This document shows, piece after piece, positions 7,226 through 13,814 of a stretch of 23,914 bases of DNA (position 1 is its first letter; the number at the start of each line of letters is the position of its first letter). Origin of the DNA: Thermoleophilia bacterium (GTDB lineage: Bacteria; Actinomycetota; Thermoleophilia; Gaiellales; Gaiellaceae); contig JAICYG010000018.1 in assembly GCA_025934335.1 (NCBI GenBank), forward strand, positions 1 through 23,914, read 5' to 3'. The position numbers and the translations under genes are program-made. The notes under the pieces were generated by a model that saw only the letters and a program-made list of their open reading frames with translations, was not told where the DNA came from and searched no databases.

Positions 7226-7941
7226 TCGCCTTTCGAGAGGTGCCGCTCGAGCAGCACGTAGAGCACGATGAACAGGTAGCGGCTGCCCATCTCCTGCAGC
7301 TTGAGCTTCGACGAGCCGGCGGCACGGTTCGTCCAGGAGATCGGGACGACGGTGAACTCGTGGCCGCGCGCGACCGCCTTCAGCGGCAGCTCGACCGTCA
7401 GGTTGAACTGGTTCGAGAGGAGCGGCTGCGCCGTGTCGATCACTTCGCGCCGGTACGCCTTGAACGCGTTCGTCGTGTCGTTGTAGCCGTGCCGGAAGAG
7501 CAGGCGGATCCCGGTGTTGACGATCCTGTTCAGCACGAGCTTCGTGCGCGGATAGTCGCTCACCCGGGCGCCTCGGACGAAGCGCGAGCCGAACACGCAC
7601 TCGTGCCCTTCCTCGAGTGCCCGGTAGTAGGCGACGACGTCCTCCGGGCTGTCGGAGCCGTCGGCCATCACGATCGCCACCGCGTCGCCGGTGAAGATGT
7701 CGAGCCCGGCGCGCACGGCGAAGCCGAAGCCGGGCGGGTTGTGCGAGCGGTGGCTGCGCACGCGCGGGTTCGCCGCCGCGATCCGGTCGACCGCAGCGGC
7801 GGTCCCGTCGCGGCTCGCGTCGTCGACCACGATCACCTCATAGTCGACGGCCGCAGCCCCGAGGGCGTCGACGAGACCGGTCACGGTCGGGACGATCGCC
7901 TCCTCCTCGTCGCGCGCCGGGATGACGATCGAGTACTTCAC
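7204..7941 (-). CDS. Family 2 glycosyltransferase, polyprenyl-phosphate-mannose/glucose synthase-like
   Basis: The protein has 245 residues. The start is GTG 7941, giving 'VKYSIVIPARDEEEAI', which overlaps the stop of the upstream SDR gene as GTGA (7938-7941). The in-frame extension upstream of this GTG is antisense to or overlapping the SDR and is not real. GT2 signatures are clear: 'EVIVVDDASRDGT' (35-47), the DxD-like 'MADGSDSPED' (92-101), 'FGSRFVRGARVSDYPRTK' and 'DTTNAFKAYRRE' (155-166), which is the acceptor loop typical of DPM1-like enzymes. Such enzymes transfer a sugar from GDP- or UDP-sugar to a polyprenyl phosphate, supplying the donor for GT-C transferases, of which three candidates lie in this window. 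A C-terminal amphipathic or membrane-associated segment (222-232) is present. Confidence 0.9.
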   Translation of the reverse strand: MKYSIVIPARDEEEAIVPTVTGLVDALGAAAVDYEVIVVDDASRDGTAAAVDRIAAANPRVRSHRSHNPPGFGFAVRAGLDIFTGDAVAIVMADGSDSPEDVVAYYRALEEGHECVFGSRFVRGARVSDYPRTKLVLNRIVNTGIRLLFRHGYNDTTNAFKAYRREVIDTAQPLLSNQFNLTVELPLKAVARGHEFTVVPISWTNRAAGSSKLKLQEMGSRYLFIVLYVLLERHLSKGDYRRRQP

Positions 7942-8993
7942 GCGAGCACCCGCCGTAGCTCCGTCTCGTTGGCTCCCACCCACGCGTCGACGTCGGCGAC
8001 GATCTGCGCCGGCGTGCGCGACGGCTGCCAGCCGCACAGCCCCTGGAGGCGCGCGCAGTCGCTCACGTACCACGGGACGTCGCCGGGGCGCGTCTCGCTC
8101 GCCGCGGCGATGGGCGTCTCGCGACCGGTCGCCTCGCGACAGAGAGCGGTCAGCTCGAGGAGCGAGACGGAGCACCCGGCGCCGCCGCCCGCGTTGACGA
8201 CGGCGCCCGCGAACAGATCGGGGTCGTCCAGCTCGAGCGCGATCAGCTCCGCCGCGTCGTCGACGTGGAGCAGGTCGCGCACCTGCTTGCCGCTCCCGCC
8301 GAACCCGAGGTAGCTGAGCGACCGGCCGAAGCGGTGCGCGGCGAGCCAGAACGTGACGATGCCCTGGTCGACCTTGCCCATCTGCCACGGCCCGGCGATC
8401 ACGCCGAACCGATTCACGATCGTGCGCAGGCCGAAGACATGCGCGTACTCCGCGACGAGCAGCTCGGCCGCGAGCTTCGTCGCTCCGTAGAAGGTGCGCG
8501 GGCCGTCGAGCGGGAATCCCTCGGAGACGCCGTCGGGGCCGACTCCCGCCTGTTCCTGTGTCTCCGCGGCCGTGAAGCGCGTATCGGTCTCGGCGAGTGT
8601 CACTGCCGAGAGCCGCGTGTGCGGGTACACGCGGCTCGTCGAAAGGAAGACGAGCTGCGCGCCGTGCGCGCGGCAGTGCTCGAGGCAGTTGTAGGCGCCG
8701 ACCAGGTTCGAGTGGACGAGGTAGTCGAGCCCTCCGGCGACGCCCGCGAGCACCGACGGTTCCGCGGAGCACTCGACGAGCGCATCCACCGCGCCGGCCG
8801 CGGCCAGGTCGGAGGGCTCTCGCACGTCGCCGTGCAGGAAGGAGACGCCGGCCGCGGCGAGGCGCGGCAGGTTGAGCTCCGAGCCGCGGCGGCGGAGATT
8901 GTCGAGGGCGACCACGTCGCGTCCGGCGCCGGCGAGGTGCACCGCGACGTTCGCGCCGACGAAGCCGGCGCCGCCGGTGACGAGCACGCGCAT
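7938..8993 (-). CDS. NAD-dependent SDR epimerase, CDP-paratose 2-epimerase (tyvelose epimerase)-like
   Basis: The 351-residue extended SDR begins 'MRVLVTGGAGFVGAN' (NAD-binding GxxGxxG at 7-13). The dyad Y169-x3-K173 ('FYGATK') and the upstream serine at 'LSTSRVYP' (117-123) are present. The family call rests on features I associate with CDP-paratose 2-epimerase (Tyv/RfbE): 'DNLRRRGSELNLPRLAAAG' after the first strands, 'VDQGIVTFWL' (208-217) and 'GSGKQVRDLLHVDD' (233-246). That enzyme inverts C2 of CDP-paratose to give CDP-tyvelose, but no CDP-glucose pathway genes are visible, so the substrate may be another nucleotide sugar. It overlaps the downstream GT2 gene by 4 nt. A TAGCAT hexamer lies 9 nt before the ATG. 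Confidence 0.85.
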   Translation of the reverse strand: MRVLVTGGAGFVGANVAVHLAGAGRDVVALDNLRRRGSELNLPRLAAAGVSFLHGDVREPSDLAAAGAVDALVECSAEPSVLAGVAGGLDYLVHSNLVGAYNCLEHCRAHGAQLVFLSTSRVYPHTRLSAVTLAETDTRFTAAETQEQAGVGPDGVSEGFPLDGPRTFYGATKLAAELLVAEYAHVFGLRTIVNRFGVIAGPWQMGKVDQGIVTFWLAAHRFGRSLSYLGFGGSGKQVRDLLHVDDAAELIALELDDPDLFAGAVVNAGGGAGCSVSLLELTALCREATGRETPIAAASETRPGDVPWYVSDCARLQGLCGWQPSRTPAQIVADVDAWVGANETELRRVLA

Positions 8994-9044
8994 CGGGCGG
9001 ACATGCTAGAGGCGTCGGGCCGAACCGCGAGCTACGGTCATTCC
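8994..9044. promoter_or_regulatory. Divergent promoter region, SDR gene / export ATPase gene
   Basis: In this 51-bp gap, minus-strand TAGCAT (9008 to 9003) stands 9 nt before the SDR ATG (8993). Plus-strand TACGGT (9033-9038) stands 6 nt before the ATPase ATG (9045). Neither start has a Shine-Dalgarno-like purine run, so leaderless starts are likely. Here the two hexamers are separate, unlike the overlapping type at 3908-3927. Confidence 0.45.
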
Positions 9045-10265
9045 ATGACTCCGGGTCGCATCGTCGTCGACCGCGTCTCGCGCGCCTTCCGCGTGTACCC
9101 GAAGGCGCAGCGCACGCTCAAGGACGTGTTCGTCTCACGCGGACGGCTACGGGCGACCGATGTGCAGGCGCTGCGCGACGTCTCGCTCACGGTCGAGCCG
9201 GGGGACGCGCTCGGCCTCGTCGGCCGGAACGGCTCCGGCAAGTCGACGCTTCTGCGCCTGATTTCCGGGATCATCACGCCGACGTCGGGACGCATCGAGG
9301 CGGGCGGTCGCATCGCGTCGCTCCTCGAGCTCGGTGCCGGGTTTCACCCCGACTTCACCGGCCGCGAGAACGTCTTCCTGAACGGGTCGATCCACGGCCT
9401 GTCGCGGGCGCGGGTACGCGAGGTGATGGACGAGATCGTCTCGTTCGCGGAGCTCGAGCGGTTCATCGACCTGCCGGTACGCACCTACTCCTCCGGGATG
9501 TTCATGCGCCTCGGCTTCTCGGTGGCCGCGCACATCGAGGCTGACGTGCTGCTGCTCGACGAGGTGTTCGCGGTCGGGGACGAGCAGTTCCAGCGGAAGT
9601 GCTTCGGGAAGATCGCCGAGTTCAAGAACCGCGGCGGCACGATCGTCTTCGTGTCGCACGACGCGCAGGCGGTCGAGCGGCTGTGCGACCGGGCCGTCCT
9701 GCTGCGGCAGGGCGAGGTCGCCTTCGACGGGCCGACGCAGGAGGCGATCGCCGCGTACCGGCGGCTCCTCGGTGCCGATGCCAGGCCGGACGAGCTCGAG
9801 GCGGGCCTCCGCGAGTGGGGCACGGGCGAGGCGCGCATTGTCTCGGCGGCGCTCCTCGACGACGACGGCGACGAGCGCCCGCAGTTCGTGTCGGGCGAGC
9901 CGGTCGTGGTGCGTCTCGCCGTCGAGGCCGAGGCAGGAGTCGCCGCCCCTCGCGTCTCGCTCGAGCTGCGCGACGACGACGGCGTCGTCCTCGGCAGCGT
10001 CTCGCAGGAGCTCGGGGCGCTCGGATGGAGCGGCGGCGGCCGGCGCGAGGTGCGCTTCCGCCTCGATCGCCTCCCGCTCGCTGAAGGGAGGTTCCACCTC
10101 CGCTTCGCACTCGCCGACGCCGCCACGGGCGCGCCGCTGCACGCGCTCGACGACGCGTTGCGCTTCTTCGTCTTCCCCGCCGACGGCGAGAGCGGCCTCG
10201 TCCGGCTCGAGGGTGCGTGGTCGATGGAGGATTCGGCCCCCGCCGCGCCAACTTCCGGAAAGTGA
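9045..10265 (+). CDS. wzt: Polysaccharide ABC exporter ATPase with Wzt-type C-terminal domain
   Basis: The protein has 406 residues. The ABC ATPase (about 5-245) shows Walker A GRNGSGKS (60-67), the Q-loop region 'ELGAGFHPDFTGRENV' that is typical of Wzt/TagH, signature YSSGM (149-152), Walker B 'VLLLDEVFAVGDE' (168-180) and switch His205. Residues about 262-390 form a beta-rich domain ('SGEPVVVRLAVEAE', 'GRFHLRFALADA') like the Wzt glycan-binding domain, which selects the finished polysaccharide by its terminal residue. It should pair with the permease at 2431-3228. I chose ATG 9045 because the family starts here and a TACGGT -10 lies 6 nt upstream. A longer in-frame extension runs back over the antisense SDR gene and is not supported. 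Its stop overlaps the next start as GTGA. Confidence 0.92.
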   Translation: MTPGRIVVDRVSRAFRVYPKAQRTLKDVFVSRGRLRATDVQALRDVSLTVEPGDALGLVGRNGSGKSTLLRLISGIITPTSGRIEAGGRIASLLELGAGFHPDFTGRENVFLNGSIHGLSRARVREVMDEIVSFAELERFIDLPVRTYSSGMFMRLGFSVAAHIEADVLLLDEVFAVGDEQFQRKCFGKIAEFKNRGGTIVFVSHDAQAVERLCDRAVLLRQGEVAFDGPTQEAIAAYRRLLGADARPDELEAGLREWGTGEARIVSAALLDDDGDERPQFVSGEPVVVRLAVEAEAGVAAPRVSLELRDDDGVVLGSVSQELGALGWSGGGRREVRFRLDRLPLAEGRFHLRFALADAATGAPLHALDDALRFFVFPADGESGLVRLEGAWSMEDSAPAAPTSGK

Positions 10266-10522
10266 GCGCACGCGCGTGCCCGGACTGGCCGACGCTGATG
10301 GAGATCGCGCCGGACCTGCAGTTCCGGCACGTGACGCTCGGCGAGGCGCACCTTCCTGTCGACGCGTTCGTGCAGCTCGCGGGGATCGGCTCCGACGAGG
10401 TCGTGCTCTGCTGCGATCTCGACGCGCACGTCTTCAACCCCGAGCACACCGACGAGCGCGTCGTCGACGCGCTCGCCGGCACGCACTGGATCGACGTGCG
10501 CGAGCTCGGCGACCGAAGCTAG
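10262..10522 (+). CDS. Small conserved-looking protein of unknown function (86 aa)
   Basis: The start at GTG 10262 overlaps the wzt stop (GTGA, 10262-10265). It yields 'VSARACPDWPTLMEIAPDLQ', then 'VLCCDLDAHVFNPEHTDERV' and 'GTHWIDVREL'. A longer in-frame start at 10217 would lie wholly within wzt. The composition (balanced charge, two adjacent cysteines, a compact alternation of predicted helix and strand) looks like a real folded protein rather than a shadow frame. I do not recognise the family. It has no membrane segment or signal. Coupling to wzt hints at an accessory role in glycan export, or it may simply be carried along. Its TAG stop shares the tetranucleotide CTAG (10519-10522) with the stop of the convergent PolX-like gene. 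Confidence 0.65.
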   Translation: MSARACPDWPTLMEIAPDLQFRHVTLGEAHLPVDAFVQLAGIGSDEVVLCCDLDAHVFNPEHTDERVVDALAGTHWIDVRELGDRS

Positions 10523-12129
10523 ATCAGCTCCTCGAGCAGCCGCGTATTCAGGATGTCGGCCGCGGTCGCCCAGCCGCGTCGCGCCGTCGCGACGGAGAGC
10601 CGCATGTTGCCGAGCCCGCGCACGGAATGGGCGTCGGTCGAGCACGTGATGCGGACGCCGGCGCGGATCGCGTCTCGGATGAGCTCCGAGCTCAGGTCGA
10701 TGCGGTCGGGAAGGCCGTTCGTCTCGAGCGCAGTGCCGGTCTCCACGCAGGCGGAGTACACGGCCTCGAGGTCGACCGCGTTCGGCGGCCGGTGGTTGAG
10801 AATGCGGCCTTGCGGGTGGCTGATCGAGCGCACCGCCGGGTGCTCGACCGCAGCGAGCGTCCGCTTCGTCAGCCGGTCGGCCGACTGCCGCTGACCGGCG
10901 TGCACCGACGCCTGCAGCCAGTCGAGCTCCGCCAGCACGTCGTCGGGCAGGTCGAGGGAGCCGTCGTCGAGGATGTCGCACTCGCTCCCTCGCAGGACGC
11001 GGAACGGCGCGAGCCGCTCGTTCACCCTCGCGATCTCGTCGCCCTGCCGCCGCAGGTCGTCGGCGTCCAGCCCCGGCACGACGCGCACGTTCCGGGTGTG
11101 ATCGCAGATCGCGAGATAGTCGTAGCCGAGCCCGATCGCCGCCTCGGCCATCTCGAGCACGGATGCCTTGCCGTCCGACCACGTGGTGTGGACGTGGAGG
11201 TCGCCGCGGATCTCGCCGCGCTCGACGAGCGTCGGCGGCTCGCCGCGGAACGGCTCCTCGCGCAGCTCGGGCGGGAGGTAGGGAAGCCCCAGCTGCGCGT
11301 AGACCTCCTCCTCCGTCGCGCCCGCGGGAAGCTCGCCGAGCGCGTCGACGTAGGCGCTGCTCCCGGTCGCACGCATGAGCTCGGTCCCGAGACGCTCGGG
11401 CGGCGCGACGACGAGCTCGACGGGAATGCCGTCGAGGGTCACCCCGAGCGCGCGCCGCTCCTCGCGCTCGACGATCGCGACCACCTGCGGCAGCGACGCG
11501 AACCGCTCGATCACCGGCGCTGCGTCGGCGCCGGGGACGACGACGGCGAGCCGGTGCGAGACGTCCCGGAAGCGGCGCGGGTCGCCGGCAACCGTCCCGC
11601 CGAGCGCCTCCGCGACGGAGCCGGCGAGCTCCCAGGCGCGGTTCAGGAGCAGGCCGCGTCGCGGGGCGGTGCGCGGACGCTCGAGTGCCGCACGCACCTT
11701 CGCCTCGGTCGCCGGGCCGATCCCGGGCACCTCGCGCAGGCGACCGGCGGCAGCCGCGGCACGCAGCTCGTCCGCCGTGGTAACGCCGAGCGCCCGCCCG
11801 AGCTCGACCATCCGCCGGGGCGCGAGGCCCGCCAGCCGGGCGAGGCCGACGAGCTCCGGCTGGACCTCCGACTCGAGCTCGCCGATCTCCGCGAGCCGCC
11901 CCGTCTCGACGAGCTCGCGCAGCCGCGCCTCGATCGAGCTGCCGATTCCGCGCAGGTCGCGCACCCGCCCCTGCCGCACGAGCTCCGCGACCGGCGCGGG
12001 TGTCGCCCTGATCAGCTCGGCGGCCCGGCGGTAGGCGCGGACGCTGTAGGTGCTCGCGCCGGCCAGGTCGTAGAGCGCCGCGAGCGCTTCGAGCTGCCCG
12101 GCGATCGTCGCGTTGTCGAGCATCGGCAT
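10519..12129 (-). CDS. PolX-family protein: degenerate DNA polymerase X domain + intact PHP phosphoesterase
   Basis: The protein has 536 residues (ATG 12129; ATG 12123 is the alternative). The domain order matches bacterial PolX: an 8-kDa-like helical region (5-50), HhH motifs at 'LRGIGSSIEARL' (59-70) and 'VPGIGPATEAKV' (134-145), a palm remnant (about 158-262), then a PHP domain (309-525). In canonical PolX the palm carries GSxRR...GDxDxL and a later VDLR. Here the equivalent is GDPRRFRDVSHRLAVVV (182-198) and PVELVV (236-241), so all three metal-binding aspartates are gone and about 20 residues of the following subdomain are missing. The PHP ligands are all present: H312, H314, D319, H344, E383, H410, H438, D499 and H501. 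It probably keeps a 3'-5' exonuclease or phosphoesterase activity and DNA binding but cannot polymerise. Confidence 0.9.
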   Translation of the reverse strand: MPMLDNATIAGQLEALAALYDLAGASTYSVRAYRRAAELIRATPAPVAELVRQGRVRDLRGIGSSIEARLRELVETGRLAEIGELESEVQPELVGLARLAGLAPRRMVELGRALGVTTADELRAAAAAGRLREVPGIGPATEAKVRAALERPRTAPRRGLLLNRAWELAGSVAEALGGTVAGDPRRFRDVSHRLAVVVPGADAAPVIERFASLPQVVAIVEREERRALGVTLDGIPVELVVAPPERLGTELMRATGSSAYVDALGELPAGATEEEVYAQLGLPYLPPELREEPFRGEPPTLVERGEIRGDLHVHTTWSDGKASVLEMAEAAIGLGYDYLAICDHTRNVRVVPGLDADDLRRQGDEIARVNERLAPFRVLRGSECDILDDGSLDLPDDVLAELDWLQASVHAGQRQSADRLTKRTLAAVEHPAVRSISHPQGRILNHRPPNAVDLEAVYSACVETGTALETNGLPDRIDLSSELIRDAIRAGVRITCSTDAHSVRGLGNMRLSVATARRGWATAADILNTRLLEELI

Positions 12130-12149
12130 GCCGCTAGTGTCCTCGAGAC
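12130..12149. promoter_or_regulatory. 20-bp divergent promoter, PolX-like gene / cofC, shared CTAG core
   Basis: The start codons (12129 minus, 12150 plus) are 21 bp apart, as at the hemE pair. Plus-strand TAGTGT (12135-12140) is 9 nt from the cofC ATG. The minus-strand hexamer GACACT (12141 to 12136) keeps the A2 and T6 of TANNNT and is 6 nt from the ATG. They overlap at CTAG (12134-12137). No ribosome-binding site fits in the gap on the plus strand, so a leaderless start is likely. Confidence 0.5.
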
Positions 12150-12743
12150 ATGGCGACCGTCGTCGTCCCTTTCCGCGGCACCGACCCGAAGCAGCGCCTC
12201 GCGCTCGGAGACGAGGCGCGGCGCCTCCTTGCCGACGCGATGCTGGCGGACGTGACGGGCGCCGCGGGCGTGCTCGGCGAGGTGCTCGTTGTCGCGCCTG
12301 TCGGCACCCGCGCACCCGAAGGCACGACGCTCGTCGACGACCCGCACCGTGGCCAGGGCGCGGCCGTCCTCGCCGGCCTCGAGCGCGCCGCGGCGCGCGG
12401 GCTGCCGGCGCCCTACCTCGTGGTCAACGCCGACCTCCCGTGCGTCACCTCGCGCGACCTGCTTGCGCTCGCCGGGGCCGTCCCCGACGGCGGCCTGGCG
12501 GTGGCGCCGGCGGGCGACGGGACCACCAACGCGCTCGCGCTCTCGAGCGACGACCTGTTCCGGCCGGTCTACGGGCCCGGCAGCGCCGAGCGGTTCGCGG
12601 CGCTGGCGCCGTCGGCCGTCGTCGACGCACCGAATCTCGCCGACGATGTCGACACGCTCGACGACCTCGTCCGGCTCGAGCAGCGGCTCGGCGCGCACAC
12701 CCGGGCCGCGGCGGCGGCGCTCGACCTCCCCTGGGCGGCGTGA
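12150..12743 (+). CDS. cofC: 2-phospho-L-lactate / phosphoenolpyruvate guanylyltransferase, F420 biosynthesis
   Basis: The protein has 197 residues. CofC/FbiD activates a three-carbon phospho-acid (phosphoenolpyruvate in mycobacteria, 2-phospholactate in archaea) with GTP, providing the side-chain donor for F420. The nucleotidyltransferase fold is shown by 'ATVVVPFRGTDPKQRLA' (2-18), the substrate loop 'DPHRGQGAAVLAGLERA' (about 64-80), the metal-site 'VVNADLPCVTSRDLLAL', then 'GDGTTNALAL', 'FRPVYGPGSAERF' and 'PNLADDVDTLDDL', all classical CofC signatures. The N-terminal PFR stands where related enzymes often have PVK or PLK. The gene is first in the cofC-cofD-npdG-cofE series, and its stop overlaps the cofD start (GTGA, 12740-12743). 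Confidence 0.94.
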   Translation: MATVVVPFRGTDPKQRLALGDEARRLLADAMLADVTGAAGVLGEVLVVAPVGTRAPEGTTLVDDPHRGQGAAVLAGLERAAARGLPAPYLVVNADLPCVTSRDLLALAGAVPDGGLAVAPAGDGTTNALALSSDDLFRPVYGPGSAERFAALAPSAVVDAPNLADDVDTLDDLVRLEQRLGAHTRAAAAALDLPWAA

Positions 12744-13666
12744 ACGTCACTGTTCTCTCCGGCGGCGTCGGCGGGGCGCGGTTCCTGCGCGGGCTGCTCG
12801 GCGTCGTCGACGCCGCCGACGTGACGATCGTCGGCAACGTCGCCGACGACCTGCAGGTGCTCGGCCTCCATGTCTCGCCAGACCTCGACAGCATCCTCTA
12901 CACGCTCACGGGGCGAAGCGACGACGAGCGCGGCTGGGGCCGCGCCGACGAGAGCTGGCGTGCGCTCGAGACGGTGGGCGAGCTTGGCGGCGACGACTGG
13001 TTCCGCCTCGGCGACCGCGACCTCGGCCTCCATCTCGTCCGCACCGAGCTGCTGCGGGCCGGGGTGCCGCTCCACGAGGCGACGTTACGCCTTGCCCGCG
13101 CGCTCGGGCTCGACGCGCGGCTCCTGCCGGCGACCGACGACCCGGTGCGGACGTTCCTGGAGACGCCCGCCGGCACCTTCCCCTTCCAGACGTGGTTCGT
13201 CGCGCGCGGCCATCGCGACGAGGTCGACGCCGTCCACTACGCCGGCGCCCCCGACGCGGCCCCGGCGCCGGGCGTGCTCGAGGCGATCGCGGCAGCGGCT
13301 GTCATCCTCGTCGCGCCGAGCAACCCCTACGTCTCGATCCAGCCGATCCTGGCCGTGCCCGGGATTCGCGACGCGCTCGAGCACCGGGCCGTCCCGTGTG
13401 TCGCCGTCAGCCCGCTCGTCGGCGGGCGTGCCGTGAAGGGCCCCGCCGACCGGATGCTGCGCCGGCTCGCCGGCGGCACGACGCCGGCCCACGTCGCCTC
13501 CTGCTACGAGGGGATCGTCGACGCGCTCGTCTTCGATCGGGCCGACGCTTCCGCCGAGCTGCCGCGGGGCGTGCGGCCGGTCGTGACGGAGACGCTGATG
13601 ACGGACGTCGGGGCGGCTCGTCGGCTGGCCGCGGCGACGCTCGACGCGGCGGGAGCGCCGGCGTGA
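12740..13666 (+). CDS. cofD: 2-phospho-L-lactate (phosphoenolpyruvyl) transferase, F420 biosynthesis
   Basis: The protein has 308 residues and starts at GTG 12740, coupled to cofC. CofD/FbiA moves the phospho-acid moiety from the GDP-activated donor made by CofC onto FO, giving F420-0 or dehydro-F420-0. Signatures are the N-terminal 'VLSGGVGGARFLRGL' (4-18), 'NVADDLQVLGLHVSPDLDS' (33-51, FO/metal region), 'LGDRDLGLHLVRTELLRAG' (about 90-108), 'SNPYVSIQPILAVPGIRDAL' and 'SPLVGGRAVKGPADRM'. Length and motif order are normal. Its stop is followed by a palindromic element, not directly by npdG. A 51-codon frame (13663-13818) runs across that element but is probably not a gene. Confidence 0.95.
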   Translation: MNVTVLSGGVGGARFLRGLLGVVDAADVTIVGNVADDLQVLGLHVSPDLDSILYTLTGRSDDERGWGRADESWRALETVGELGGDDWFRLGDRDLGLHLVRTELLRAGVPLHEATLRLARALGLDARLLPATDDPVRTFLETPAGTFPFQTWFVARGHRDEVDAVHYAGAPDAAPAPGVLEAIAAAAVILVAPSNPYVSIQPILAVPGIRDALEHRAVPCVAVSPLVGGRAVKGPADRMLRRLAGGTTPAHVASCYEGIVDALVFDRADASAELPRGVRPVVTETLMTDVGAARRLAAATLDAAGAPA

Positions 13667-13668
13667 GG

Positions 13669-13811
13669 TTCCTCGCGTTTCTGGGCCGTCGCCGGGAGTG
13701 CACGACCGGAGGGCACAGTGCCTTGCACGGGCCCGGAGCGTCGGGTGCTCCCGGCGACGGCAGCCTTTCGCGGAGCCCGGCTTCGCCGGGCAGGAGCGAA
13801 AGGCGGCCAGA
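13669..13811. mobile_element. MITE/REP-like palindromic element between cofD and npdG
   Basis: This gap of about 150 bp is built from nested inverted repeats. GCCGTCGCCGGGAG (13685-13698) pairs perfectly over 14 bp with CTCCCGGCGACGGC (13748-13761). Inside is GGCA-CAG-TGCC (13712-13722). A second hairpin pairs CCTTTCGC (13764-13771) with GCGAAAGG (13796-13803) around a 7-bp stem (13775-13781 with 13785-13791). The outer ends show near-matching terminal repeats, TCTGGGCCG (13680-13688) against CGGCCAGA (13804-13811). The block is flanked by the 9-bp direct repeat GGCGTGAGG (13660-13668 and 13812-13820), which resembles a target-site duplication. There is no transposase, so mobility in trans is inferred. 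As RNA it would fold strongly inside the operon transcript. Confidence 0.55.
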
Positions 13812-13814
13812 GGC

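Noticed and set aside
8265..9044. N-terminal extension of the export ATPase upstream of ATG 9045
   Set aside because: It lies antisense to the SDR gene, has shadow-like composition, and the ATPase family begins at the chosen ATG.
9772..12255. 827-codon frame running through wzt, the 86-aa gene and opposite the PolX-like gene
   Set aside because: Low-complexity composition and no domain; it crosses three well-supported genes.
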